From positions 2,685-23,069 of the forward strand of contig DCQM01000051.1 of assembly GCA_002323895.1 (NCBI GenBank): DNA of 20,385 bases. The letters run 5' to 3'. Below are positions 6,894-14,602 of the stretch, piece after piece; position 1 is the first letter of the stretch; the number at the start of each line of letters is the position of its first letter. The DNA comes from Akkermansiaceae bacterium UBA1518. GTDB taxonomy: Bacteria; Verrucomicrobiota; Verrucomicrobiia; Verrucomicrobiales; Akkermansiaceae. The position numbers and the translations under genes are program-made. Under the pieces are notes generated by a model. That model saw only the letters and a program-made list of their open reading frames with translations. It was not told where the DNA came from and did not search any database.

Positions 6894-7534
6894 TAGGAAT
6901 CAATCCAGTCAATCCAATCGGCATCGGTTAGCACCTCTCCAATAATAGGCACCGGACACAATTCCTCTAGTATCGTGCGATTTGTTGTCGCCGCGACATC
7001 GCGCTCAGCTTCAAGGTGATTCAAAATAACACCAATGCATTCCAAGCCAGCGGCTTGAATCGCTTTTACCGTCAAAAGAGTGTGATTGATCGTTCCCAGC
7101 CAGTTAGCTGCAACCACCATTACAGGAAAGCCCAAAGCCCTTGCATAGTCCTCAAACGAGAATCCTTCGCCCATCGGAACCTCCCATCCACCCACCCCTT
7201 CAACGAGAGTGAAATCGTGGGCGCCTTGTATTTTGTGAATGTATTCCACCATGGGTTCAACTTCCAAAGGCGAACCTTCGATTCTAGAAGCCACGAGAGG
7301 GGCTGCTGGTGTTTGATACCACCAAGGATTTATAACATCGAGATCCAGCGTCCCCCCACTCGCTTCCCAAAGTCGCTCGGCGTCCCCACGCGATCCGCTC
7401 AGCACCGGCTTCAAGCCGACTGCCTCCAATCCTTTCTTTCGCAACTCTTCAATAATGAGAGCCGACACCCAAGTCTTACCAATTCCGGTGTCAGTTCCTG
7501 TCACAAGTAGCCCGCCCCACTGATCCAGCTTCAT
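6893..7534 (-). CDS. bioD: Dethiobiotin synthetase
   Basis: BioD closes the ureido ring of dethiobiotin from 7,8-diaminopelargonate, CO2 and ATP in biotin synthesis. The 213-residue product has normal length. The P-loop GTDTGIGKT is at 13-21, the KPV motif at 42-44, and the second conserved motif VEGVGGWEVP at 111-120, followed by LGTINHTLLT (146-155), which matches the family's nucleotide-binding segment. The start at 7534 puts the P-loop strand near the N terminus, as usual. It is the last of three same-direction genes, 60 bases downstream of cdaA. No other bio gene is in the window, so the rest of the biotin pathway must lie elsewhere. Confidence 0.95.
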   Translation of the reverse strand: MKLDQWGGLLVTGTDTGIGKTWVSALIIEELRKKGLEAVGLKPVLSGSRGDAERLWEASGGTLDLDVINPWWYQTPAAPLVASRIEGSPLEVEPMVEYIHKIQGAHDFTLVEGVGGWEVPMGEGFSFEDYARALGFPVMVVAANWLGTINHTLLTVKAIQAAGLECIGVILNHLEAERDVAATTNRTILEELCPVPIIGEVLTDADWIDWIDS

Positions 7535-7594
7535 CGGGCTGATTGCTCGGTGCTGGATTTATTAAAGGCGTCTATGTTAGTCTGAAGATGGAGA

Positions 7595-8440
7595 TCAATC
7601 AGATATCTGATCGCGATCGCCAGAGTTAGAGCGGCGATCTTCACCGTCCAATTCCTCAGCAGCCATTTCTTTATGTACTTCTCCATGGATTAGAAAAATT
7701 TCTTCTAGTTTTTCGCGGAATTCGTCTTCGGAAAGATTTCTGTAGATTTTTTCTTCCACTACAATCGAAATCGCGCCTGTCTCTTCACTCACAATCACCG
7801 CGATTGCATCGGTCTCTTCGGTGATGCCAAATCCGGCACGATGACGAAGCCCTAGCGAACGATCAGAGAGCTGCTTCTGACTCACCGGAAAGATACACGC
7901 TGCCGAAGCGATCCTTTCTTTCTTTAAAATCATTCCGCCATCGTGCAGCGCGGTCTTAGGATGAAAAACAGTGGCCACTAATTCCACAGAAAGAGCACTA
8001 TCAATCACAACCCCCGTGCTCTCATATTCACTGAGTTCAATCCCTCTCTCGATTGCGAAAAGAGCCCCAAAACGCTTCTTGGAAAGCTTCATCACAGCTT
8101 CGGTGAGAGCATCCAAAAAAATCTTCTGCTGGCTCGTCGAGAACGAAAAAAGATTCGTGCTCCCCAATCTCGCGAGGCCGTTTCTAAGTTCGGGTTGAAA
8201 AATAATTAAAAGGGCAAAAGCCAAAACTGCGGCAGCGCTCTTGATAATCCATTCGATCACTTTTAGATCAAGGATCTGAGAAGCTAGCGTCATCAAGATA
8301 ATCACCACGGTCAGACCAACAAGAATCCGTGCGCCACGAGTAGCCCGGAAAACACGGTATGTTTGATAGATGAGAATCCAGAGCACTAGGACCTCCACCC
8401 CAGCACGCCAGTTCTCTTTTATAATTCCTATCAAATCCAC
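7595..8440 (-). CDS. cdaA: Membrane diadenylate cyclase, CdaA type
   Basis: The enzyme condenses two ATP into the second messenger c-di-AMP, which in other bacteria controls potassium, osmotic and cell-wall homeostasis. The 281-residue protein has three N-terminal transmembrane helices (about 14-31, 38-57, 65-82) and then the DAC domain (about 100-240). The active-site motif that usually reads DGA is DGG here (167-169, within ALHDGGMIL), and the RHR motif is intact (199-201). The C-terminal tail after about 250 is acidic and charged. The start codon lies 18 bases after the upstream gene's stop, suggesting cotranscription. The usual partners cdaR (YbbR) and glmM are absent from the window. A perfect 14-base palindrome lies at the 3' end of the coding region (7598-7611). 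Confidence 0.93.
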   Translation of the reverse strand: MDLIGIIKENWRAGVEVLVLWILIYQTYRVFRATRGARILVGLTVVIILMTLASQILDLKVIEWIIKSAAAVLAFALLIIFQPELRNGLARLGSTNLFSFSTSQQKIFLDALTEAVMKLSKKRFGALFAIERGIELSEYESTGVVIDSALSVELVATVFHPKTALHDGGMILKKERIASAACIFPVSQKQLSDRSLGLRHRAGFGITEETDAIAVIVSEETGAISIVVEEKIYRNLSEDEFREKLEEIFLIHGEVHKEMAAEELDGEDRRSNSGDRDQISD

Positions 8441-8458
8441 AACGATATTTCTTTCAAC

Positions 8459-9367
8459 CTAACGGCCTTTCAGCTTCTTAACCATTTCGGGACTAAGATT
8501 AAAGTTTAGAGTACCAGATCCTTTCGGCTTTTCTTCACGTTTAGCTTGCTCCTCATCAATTTGATATTCAAGAAGCTTCAATGGTTTCACACCATTTACT
8601 TCCGACATCAAATAAACACGAATTGAAATAGGAGCCTTCGCATCTCCGCCCGGAAGGTCTTTAATGGAGAACTGCAGTTCATTCATTCCATCAATCGCTC
8701 CACCAACAACGACATCCGCCCTCTTGGTGTTTTGGAAGATGTGCCTCGACTTCCTGTTGATCAAAAGTTTCACCTCGCGGCCAGGACAAAAAACATAAGC
8801 CTTGGCGATATATTTGACAGGACCTCGAATCGTAAATGGTGCTGCCTCTGGAACTCCGTTTGGAAAGAAATCTTCCCCATCAAGGAACTCCTTATTACCC
8901 GCCGCAAGTTGTTGCCGAACTGTCGGGAGTGCTCCCAGATTCACGAACTCGCCACCATGGTATTTCCACCCATCTCGTTCGCGAACATAGGAAATAACAA
9001 AAAGATTGTCCGTGGGTTCCCCACCAATTCCAAAATCGACCTTACCAAAATAAGTGGACTTGGCGGTGCGGCCTTGCGCCCGCACTCTCATCGCTTGGAG
9101 CTTCCCAATATCCGGGGGCGCAATCGGCGAGGCGAAAACTGTCTGAGGAAACGGACGGCGTTCACTCCAGATCCGATTGCGCACCTTAATCTGCTTCGTC
9201 GTCGAAGTGTAGCGCTTCCATAAGCCAGCATCTTTGCGAACCATGGAGGCACGCCAATTATCATAAACATCCTGCAATTCCCCCGCAGTTTGGGCAGCAT
9301 TTTCCGCCTGAGCATACGCCGGGGCAGCCATAATGAGCAGTCCGAGGATCAAAATCAGTGGTTTCAT
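8459..9367 (-). CDS. Secreted protein of unknown function
   Basis: I do not recognise a named family. The 302-residue product starts with a clear Sec signal peptide (KPLILILGLLIMAAPAYA), which is why the start is put at 9367 and not further upstream. Residues 30-145 begin with LQDVYDNWRASMVRKDAGLW and contain YFGKVDFG and GWKYHGGEFVNLG. This helix-then-curved-sheet pattern resembles NTF2-like/SnoaL proteins, a weak resemblance. A second beta-rich region (about 180-270) has a YIAKAYVFCPGREVKLLIN segment, and the C terminus is lysine-rich. No lipobox or catalytic motif is seen. It is first in a run with cdaA and bioD and diverges from the alpha/beta hydrolase. An envelope role linked to CdaA is only a positional guess. 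Confidence 0.8.
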   Translation of the reverse strand: MKPLILILGLLIMAAPAYAQAENAAQTAGELQDVYDNWRASMVRKDAGLWKRYTSTTKQIKVRNRIWSERRPFPQTVFASPIAPPDIGKLQAMRVRAQGRTAKSTYFGKVDFGIGGEPTDNLFVISYVRERDGWKYHGGEFVNLGALPTVRQQLAAGNKEFLDGEDFFPNGVPEAAPFTIRGPVKYIAKAYVFCPGREVKLLINRKSRHIFQNTKRADVVVGGAIDGMNELQFSIKDLPGGDAKAPISIRVYLMSEVNGVKPLKLLEYQIDEEQAKREEKPKGSGTLNFNLSPEMVKKLKGR

Positions 9368-9399
9368 AGAGAAACTATGGACAATTGCACATACATTTG

Positions 9400-9437
9400 G
9401 AAAAGCTTTTCTATGGTGACTTTGGTTACCGACCAAA
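9400..9437. promoter_or_regulatory. Palindrome and hairpin in a divergent promoter region
   Basis: The 76-base gap between the divergent starts at 9367 and 9444 contains the perfect 12-base palindrome GAAAAGCTTTTC (9400-9411). It also contains TTTGGT (9421-9426) paired with ACCAAA (9432-9437) around a 5-base loop, ending six bases before the hydrolase start codon. The first could be an operator, and the second could shape translation initiation of the hydrolase. No clear promoter hexamers were found. Confidence 0.3.
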
Positions 9438-9443
9438 ACAACC

Positions 9444-10292
9444 ATGAAGAATCTCCCCAAGTCGCCCATGATCGGTGAAGCACGGAACAAAGAACTCCTC
9501 TCCTCCGCGACCACTTATATCTATCGGAAAACGCCAAGCGGTGACTTGCATGCCCACTTTTTCTTCCCTCACAATTTCGACTACCAACGCGATCGTTGCC
9601 CTGCCATCATTTTCTTTCATGGAGGACTCTGGGATATTTCTGCCCCCACTCAGTTCGTTCCTCATTGCCATCACTTCGCGTTACGCGGAATGGTCGCGGT
9701 GACTGTCGAGTATCGAACAAAAGTACTTTTTGACGGCACGCCCGAAGACGCCATCTCCGATGCGAAAGAAGCCCTTTCATTTTTTAAAATGCATGCGGCC
9801 GACATGGGTATCGATGCCAATCGCATTGTTGCGGTTGGCGCCAGTGCTGGAGGTAATGCGGTTCTCTCTGCGGCACTTCATCCTCAGGAAGACCCCCTTG
9901 GGCCATCGCCTAAGCCATGCGCTATGATTCTCTTCGGACCAATCAGCGACACAACGCGAAAGGGAATTGGCAATGATCGCTTCGCTTCCCCGAAAGAAGG
10001 AAAACTCTACAGCCCCTCCTATCGTCTTCCCCAAAAAGCTCTTCCACCCTGTCTCATTTTCCACGCCAAAGCTGACCGAGTGGTTCCCTTCGAGCAGTCG
10101 GCCCGCTTTGCCAAACGCTACCGTAAAAAGCGTAATCGATGCGATCTCATGGAGTTCGAAAATGCCGGGCACACTTTTTTCAATTTCAATTCCGACGAAA
10201 AAAATTACGAGATCACACTGCGATCAGCTGATCATTTCCTTGTCGAACTGGGCATCATCGAGCCCGACCCCCTCGCGGATGTCTTGCACTGA
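9444..10292 (+). CDS. Alpha/beta-hydrolase fold esterase
   Basis: The 282-residue product is a cytoplasmic serine hydrolase; it has no signal peptide. The oxyanion-hole motif FFHGG is at 57-61. The nucleophile elbow is GASAGG with Ser134, the acid is Asp211 in HAKADRVVPF, and the histidine is His243 in NAGHTFF. The HGG plus GxSxGG pattern places it near the hormone-sensitive-lipase/BD-FAE carboxylesterases. The substrate cannot be told from sequence. The start at 9444 is preferred, with an in-frame ATG at 9468 as alternative; neither has a Shine-Dalgarno sequence. It ends 38 bases before ribBA in the same direction, so readthrough into the riboflavin genes is possible. Confidence 0.92.
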   Translation: MKNLPKSPMIGEARNKELLSSATTYIYRKTPSGDLHAHFFFPHNFDYQRDRCPAIIFFHGGLWDISAPTQFVPHCHHFALRGMVAVTVEYRTKVLFDGTPEDAISDAKEALSFFKMHAADMGIDANRIVAVGASAGGNAVLSAALHPQEDPLGPSPKPCAMILFGPISDTTRKGIGNDRFASPKEGKLYSPSYRLPQKALPPCLIFHAKADRVVPFEQSARFAKRYRKKRNRCDLMEFENAGHTFFNFNSDEKNYEITLRSADHFLVELGIIEPDPLADVLH

Positions 10293-10330
10293 TCTTGCAC
10301 CAAGCCATTTTGCTGCCATCATTACGTGCC

Positions 10331-11530
10331 ATGAGCGAATTGAAATTTTCACCCGTCGACGAGATCATCGCTGATCTTAAGGCAGGAAAACTTGTCATCG
10401 TCGCTGATGATCCAGGTCGAGAGAACGAAGCGGATCTCGTGGGTGCGGCCTCTCTCATTACTCCGGAATCGATCGCATTCATGGCGAATCATGGCCGTGG
10501 GCTTATTTGCACCCCGATAACTCCGGAACGGACAAAGGCTCTTGATCTTTCCCCGATGACCCCAAAAAACCGTGAAGCTCACAAAACAGCCTTCACCATT
10601 TCCATTGATGCCGCTGAAGGTATCACTACCGGGATCTCCGCCGCGGATCGCGCTCGCACTATTCAGCTTCTTGCCAACCCGGACACCGACGCCTCTGCTT
10701 TTGTTCAGCCGGGTCATATTTTCCCGCTCGAAGCCATTGAAGCCGGAGTCCTCCGCCGAGCTGGACACACTGAAGCTGCTGTTGACCTAGCCCGCCTCGC
10801 TGGGCTACCTCCGGCCGGTGTGATTTGTGAAATCATGCACGAAGACGGCACAATGGGACGGGTTGGTGACCTCGGGGAATATCAGGAAAAACATGGATTA
10901 AAATCCTGTACGATCGCCCAACTCATTGAATTTCGGCGACGCTCCGAAAGACTGGTCACGCGAGAACAGATCATTTCCATGCCCACTGAATTTGGCGACT
11001 TCGATTGCTACCTCTATCAAGTTAATACCGATGAGTCCGAACACCTTGCTCTTGTCCGGGGTGAAATTGACTCCGAAAAGCCAATCAGCGTTCGCGTTCA
11101 CTCCGAGTGTCTCACCGGAGATGTTTTCGGCTCTCGTCGTTGTGACTGCGGGGGTCAGCTCCATACTGCCCTAGGTCATATTGCCGAAGAGGGCGGTGTC
11201 CTTCTCTACCTTCGCCAAGAGGGCCGGGGAATAGGCCTCGGCGCCAAAATTCACGCCTACAAACTCCAAGAACAAGGATTCGACACCATCGAGGCTAACG
11301 AAAAACTCGGCTACGGTTCCGACTTACGGGACTATGGCATGGGGGCTCAAATGCTCTACGACCTCGGTATCCGAAAAATCCGCCTCCTCACCAACAACCC
11401 GAAGAAAGTGATTGGCCTTGAGGGCTACGGTCTCGAAATTGTGGAACAAGTTCCTATCCGTCTTCCCTCCAATCCTCATAACGAAAAATACTTAGAGACG
11501 AAGCGAACTCGCATGGGGCATCACCTCTGA
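10331..11530 (+). CDS. ribBA: Bifunctional DHBP synthase / GTP cyclohydrolase II
   Basis: This 399-residue fusion performs the two entry reactions of riboflavin synthesis. The N-terminal RibB half (about 1-205) makes 3,4-dihydroxy-2-butanone 4-phosphate from ribulose 5-phosphate; it shows DDPGRENEADL (26-36), HGRGLIC (54-60), RRAGHTEAAVDLARLAG (142-158) and the acidic CEIM segment. The C-terminal RibA half (about 210-399) opens GTP; its zinc ligands are Cys260, Cys271 and Cys273 (SECLTGDVFGSRRCDCGGQL), followed by LRQEGRGIGL (294-303). Both active sites look intact. The ATG at 10331 fits the family N terminus better than an upstream TTG at 10295. No FMN riboswitch can be fitted into the 38-base gap before it. 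ribH and nusB follow; ribD and riboflavin synthase are not in the window. Confidence 0.97.
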   Translation: MSELKFSPVDEIIADLKAGKLVIVADDPGRENEADLVGAASLITPESIAFMANHGRGLICTPITPERTKALDLSPMTPKNREAHKTAFTISIDAAEGITTGISAADRARTIQLLANPDTDASAFVQPGHIFPLEAIEAGVLRRAGHTEAAVDLARLAGLPPAGVICEIMHEDGTMGRVGDLGEYQEKHGLKSCTIAQLIEFRRRSERLVTREQIISMPTEFGDFDCYLYQVNTDESEHLALVRGEIDSEKPISVRVHSECLTGDVFGSRRCDCGGQLHTALGHIAEEGGVLLYLRQEGRGIGLGAKIHAYKLQEQGFDTIEANEKLGYGSDLRDYGMGAQMLYDLGIRKIRLLTNNPKKVIGLEGYGLEIVEQVPIRLPSNPHNEKYLETKRTRMGHHL

Positions 11531-11558
11531 TTGACAATTCCATCGATCAATCTATACC
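11531..11558 (+). promoter_or_regulatory. Sigma-70-like promoter for ribH-nusB
   Basis: TTGACA (11531-11536) is a perfect -35 hexamer. After a 16-base spacer comes TATACC (11553-11558), a four-of-six -10 match. It begins immediately after the ribBA stop codon, and the ribH start codon is 14 bases past the -10 element. It would give ribH and nusB a transcript independent of ribBA with a very short leader. Confidence 0.5.
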
Positions 11559-11571
11559 ACTCACCACAGAC

Positions 11572-12084
11572 ATGTCGTCAATCATTCCTCCCAAACCACG
11601 GTTAAGCGCCGGGACCAAAGTCCGCATCTCCATTGTTGCAGCCAAATTCAATCAGGAATATACCGACGCCCTAGTAGAAAACGCTGTTCAGGAAATCGAC
11701 TCCTATACGACTAACGCCCGCGTCGATCTGGTGCGCGTCCCTGGGGCTTTTGAAATTCCTGTGGTTTGCAAAGCACTCATCGAGGAAGAGCAACCAGATT
11801 GTGTAATCGCCCTTGGCTGTATTATTCGCGGAGGCACCGGCCACGCCGATCTCGTTGCCACCGCGGTCACTGACGCCCTGCAAAAACTTGCGCTCGATAA
11901 AACAACTCCAATCATTCACGAGGTCCTTCTCGTCGAAGATGAGAATCAGGCCTATGCCCGCTGTATTGGGAAGAAACTCAATCGTGGTCGCGAAGCAGCA
12001 CGCAGCGCTCTTGAAATCATCGAGATTATGAGCGAAGTCCGACGCGCTAACCAATCCCTCCGACTGCACCCAAGTAATGGCTAG
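11572..12084 (+). CDS. ribH: 6,7-dimethyl-8-ribityllumazine synthase
   Basis: RibH condenses the dihydroxybutanone phosphate made by RibBA with the ribityl-aminouracil intermediate to give lumazine, the penultimate step to riboflavin. The 170-residue product has the usual length. KFN (25-27), VPGAFEIP (56-63) and the catalytic loop GCIIRGGTGHAD (82-93, catalytic His91) are visible, with the C-terminal helix NRGREAARSALEI (137-149). The segment usually reading FGVLT appears as HEVLLVEDENQA (116-127), a variation that retains the EQA-type end. It lies 41 bases after ribBA with its own promoter-like sequence, and its 3' end overlaps nusB by 8 bases. Confidence 0.96.
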   Translation: MSSIIPPKPRLSAGTKVRISIVAAKFNQEYTDALVENAVQEIDSYTTNARVDLVRVPGAFEIPVVCKALIEEEQPDCVIALGCIIRGGTGHADLVATAVTDALQKLALDKTTPIIHEVLLVEDENQAYARCIGKKLNRGREAARSALEIIEIMSEVRRANQSLRLHPSNG

Positions 12085-12931
12085 CCGTCGCCTCGTCCGC
12101 CAGGCGGCCGTTCAACTCCTTTATGCCCGCTTTGCATCTCCCAAAGACCAAGGAGGCCCGGAATTTTGGGACCTTGTCAACGACAAGGCCGCACTCGACT
12201 TAGATCGGGGGCGCGTAAAAGTCCTATCTCACTTGCAACAAGGCCGCGAAGCGCTCATTGAAAAACTGCAGCGACTTTTAACAGAATGCGTCACCGCCAT
12301 TCTCGCAGCCGACCCGACCGAAAAACTAGCTCGCGACCTCAAAGCAGTCACCGCTCGGGAGCACTTGTGGGCCGAAGACTGCGGCAACCTTCGCCGGTTG
12401 ACTAAAGCCGATACCGGCGGCTGGAGACAAGAGCTCCAAAAGCTTCTTCCAGAGGCTAGTGAGCTCTGCCAAAACCGAGTGGAAATTCTCCAGCGCATCG
12501 AAGGATTTCCTCCTGCGCAATACGAAAAGTTCACGGATATTTTTGAAAAGCTCGATAAATACGATGCCCGCGCTCGGATGGTCCACTTCCCAGAAAACTA
12601 TCCAGAACAGCGGGACCTCGATCATCTCCACCGGCTCAGCAGCGAAATGAAGGAGCTCGAAAGGGAGGCCATCAAATTGGCAGCTCAAGTCGAAGCAGAG
12701 GTAGCCACCATCGACAAAGCCATTGAAACGGCCTCTGACAATTTTGATATCGAAAGGATCTCAAAGGTCGACCTTGCTATTCTCCGTCTCGCAGGTTGGG
12801 AAATTATGAAACTTCCGGATCTTGATGCCGCGATTTCGATCAACGAAGCGGTCGATTTAGCCCATTCGTTTTCAGGCAGAGAATCTGCATCATTCGTGAA
12901 TGGAGTCCTCGACAAGATTTCTAAGTCCTGA
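12077..12931 (+). CDS. nusB: NusB-family antitermination protein with large central insertion
   Basis: NusB pairs with NusE (S10) on boxA RNA to promote antitermination at rRNA operons. The N terminus (RRLVRQAAVQLLYARF, 4-19) matches the first NusB helix. The C-terminal part (about 205-281) matches NusB well: ISKVDLAILRLAGWEI (228-243), INEAVDLAHSFSG (255-267) and SFVNGVLDKI (272-281). At 284 residues it is about twice the usual 130-170. The extra material (about 35-200) is highly charged, probably helical and coiled-coil-like, and is inserted between the first helix and the C-terminal bundle. No frameshift is evident and codon usage looks continuous, so the insertion seems real. The start overlaps ribH, keeping the common ribH-nusB coupling. 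I found nothing in the insertion to assign a function. Confidence 0.92.
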   Translation: MASRRLVRQAAVQLLYARFASPKDQGGPEFWDLVNDKAALDLDRGRVKVLSHLQQGREALIEKLQRLLTECVTAILAADPTEKLARDLKAVTAREHLWAEDCGNLRRLTKADTGGWRQELQKLLPEASELCQNRVEILQRIEGFPPAQYEKFTDIFEKLDKYDARARMVHFPENYPEQRDLDHLHRLSSEMKELEREAIKLAAQVEAEVATIDKAIETASDNFDIERISKVDLAILRLAGWEIMKLPDLDAAISINEAVDLAHSFSGRESASFVNGVLDKISKS

Positions 12932-12941
12932 AATCCTCATC

Positions 12942-12959
12942 TAAACTGTAGCAAGTTTA
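12942..12959 (+). terminator. 6-bp hairpin just after nusB
   Basis: TAAACT (12942-12947) pairs perfectly with AGTTTA (12954-12959) around a 6-base loop, ten bases after the nusB stop codon. A second potential stem, CCCAA (12966-12970) with TTGGG (12981-12985), follows before a T-rich stretch. Either could terminate the rib-nus transcript, but neither has a classical U tract. Confidence 0.3.
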
Positions 12960-12998
12960 CCCTTCCCCAACCGATGGGACTTGGGCATTTTATGCTTT

Positions 12999-14399
12999 GT
13001 GAAGGATAATAGTAGATTCCCCAGCGAATTTCAGAAGCGCACGCTTTGGAAGGCAGTCACCGGCCTCGCCATTCTGGTTTTGGCGGCGCTGCTCGTCGGA
13101 CTCATATGGCTCACGAGTAACATCCTCGGATATCTTCAACCCGTTCTGGTCCCTCTCGCCGTAGCGGGAATTGTTGCCTATCTCCTCGACCCTGTCGTCA
13201 AGCGACTCCAAAAAAAGGGCCTCTCAAGGATCAAATGTATCGTTACCGTCTTCTCAGGCTTTCTCCTCTTTTTTGGAATCCTCTTTTACTTCGTGGGCAC
13301 CAAATTCTCTCAACAACTCCGTGACATGATTGCGGAAGACGGCACCACCTCAAGCTACTACATGAAAGCTGCTGATTTAGAGACCGCGAAACAAAACAAT
13401 TTCTATGGGTGGATCATGCGGGCCTCATTCCGAAAGGACGCGTCCGCCACTCGTAAACACCTGGAAAATGGCGGCTCTGTGGTCGGTCCAAAAAAAACCA
13501 GATGGCGTTTGGACCTCAGCACTGGTGAGTTCACTGATGGCAAAAACCCACCATCATCTCCGCCCATTGAGATCGAGAATCTCATTGAATCCGACTGGGT
13601 CAGCGATATTAAAATCAACGAAGTCACTCACCCTGAAGAATTGGTTTCGCTCTATAACTTTGACCTTACTCAAGGAGGTCAGTGGCTCTCTGGCCTAGGT
13701 CGATCAACGCTCAGCTGGATCTCTAATAGTACTGGGAAAATCCTTGGATTCTTCGGGGTTATCCTCGGCTTTGCGATGGTCCCAATTTATCTCTACTACT
13801 TTCTCAAGGAGAGCGACGGCATCAAGAATGGGTGGACGGATTATATCCCTCTCAAAGCTTCCAAATTCAAAGACGAGGTCGTCGAAACGCTGCGCGAAAT
13901 CAATGGTTATCTCATTTCATTCTTTCGAGGACAGGTCCTCGTGGCCTTTATTGACGGAATTCTTGTTGGAATTGCACTAACGATTTTCCAGCTACCTTAT
14001 GGCTTGCTGATTGGAGTCTTCATGGCACTCCTCGGCATTATCCCTTACATTGGGAACATTATATGCCTCGTTCCTGCGTGCATCATCGCCTACTTCAAAG
14101 GCTTCGACCATCCATACGGTCTATCCGAGTGGGGATACGTTATTGGAGTTCTCTCCATCTTCATCATCGTACAGCAGATCAACTCCCTCGTCACCGCACC
14201 GAAAATTGTGGGAGACTCGGTTGGACTCCACCCCATGACAGTTATATTCTCGATGCTCTTCTGGTCGCTTCTTCTTGGCGGATTCCTCGGTGCCCTCCTC
14301 GCGGTCCCTCTCACAGCTGCCGTTAAAGTTCTCTTCCGTCGTTACGTCTGGGACCGCCAAACTCAGGAAGACGTAGAATCCAGCTCTTTACTCGCGTAA
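12999..14399 (+). CDS. AI-2E/PerM-family membrane transporter
   Basis: The 466-residue product (from GTG 12999; TTG 12981 would add six) is a polytopic inner-membrane protein of the AI-2E transporter (UPF0118) family. Members export or take up varied solutes, and the quorum-signal name does not predict substrate. Family landmarks are LLDPVVKRLQKKGLSR near the second and third helices, ISFFRGQVLVAFIDG (about 306-320), LGIIPYIGN (about 345-353) and PKIVGDSVGLHPM (about 401-413). Two or three N-terminal helices (about 20-44, 49-64, 80-100) precede a long soluble region (about 103-245), and four to five helices follow. The soluble part contains a Pro-rich stretch near 180-190 and is larger than the roughly 110 residues typical there. 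The gene lies 67 bases after nusB with no Shine-Dalgarno sequence. Confidence 0.9.
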   Translation: MKDNSRFPSEFQKRTLWKAVTGLAILVLAALLVGLIWLTSNILGYLQPVLVPLAVAGIVAYLLDPVVKRLQKKGLSRIKCIVTVFSGFLLFFGILFYFVGTKFSQQLRDMIAEDGTTSSYYMKAADLETAKQNNFYGWIMRASFRKDASATRKHLENGGSVVGPKKTRWRLDLSTGEFTDGKNPPSSPPIEIENLIESDWVSDIKINEVTHPEELVSLYNFDLTQGGQWLSGLGRSTLSWISNSTGKILGFFGVILGFAMVPIYLYYFLKESDGIKNGWTDYIPLKASKFKDEVVETLREINGYLISFFRGQVLVAFIDGILVGIALTIFQLPYGLLIGVFMALLGIIPYIGNIICLVPACIIAYFKGFDHPYGLSEWGYVIGVLSIFIIVQQINSLVTAPKIVGDSVGLHPMTVIFSMLFWSLLLGGFLGALLAVPLTAAVKVLFRRYVWDRQTQEDVESSSLLA

Positions 14400-14413
14400 G
14401 ATTCACATAGAAC

Positions 14414-14468
14414 GGCAGGGCCCTTAAACGGTTAAGCTCAACAGTCTTCGCCGCTCGAGGCTCCTGCC
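14414..14468 (+). other. Structured intergenic element after the AI-2E-family gene
   Basis: GGCAGGGCC (14414-14422) pairs with GGCTCCTGCC (14459-14468) over nine base pairs with one bulged T. Inside it, CTTAA (14423-14427) pairs with TTAAG (14432-14436) around ACGG, so the RNA would form a closed stem with an inner hairpin. A third stem, CCCT with AGGG, is possible near 14488-14503. It could be a terminator, a repeat-family element or a small structured RNA. There is no T tract, and no gene was recognised in the whole gap 14400-14627. Confidence 0.3.
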
Positions 14469-14602
14469 TTACGGGGATTAATTGCTCTCCCTTCCAGCGA
14501 GGGCCACTAAAACTATAAGGATTAAGGAAAAAATCTAACTCAGCTAAATTTTCTCTAAAGAACCTTCTCACTCTGGCATGGAGATGACAAACTATCCCCC
14601 AC

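Noticed and set aside
7016..7510. Long plus-strand open frame opposite bioD
   Set aside because: It is the antisense shadow of a clear dethiobiotin synthetase and resembles no protein family.
10293..10330. Possible FMN riboswitch before ribBA
   Set aside because: The gap is only 38 bases and has none of the conserved RFN-element sequence blocks.
12172..12188. Perfect CCTTGTC / GACAAGG hairpin inside nusB
   Set aside because: It lies wholly within a conserved-frame coding region and has no positional reason to act as a terminator or site; chance is sufficient.
14323..14571. Minus-strand 82-codon open frame across the AI-2E gene end and the gap
   Set aside because: It overlaps the end of a well-supported gene, has no recognisable domain or ribosome-binding site, and is better explained as a by-product of the structured gap.
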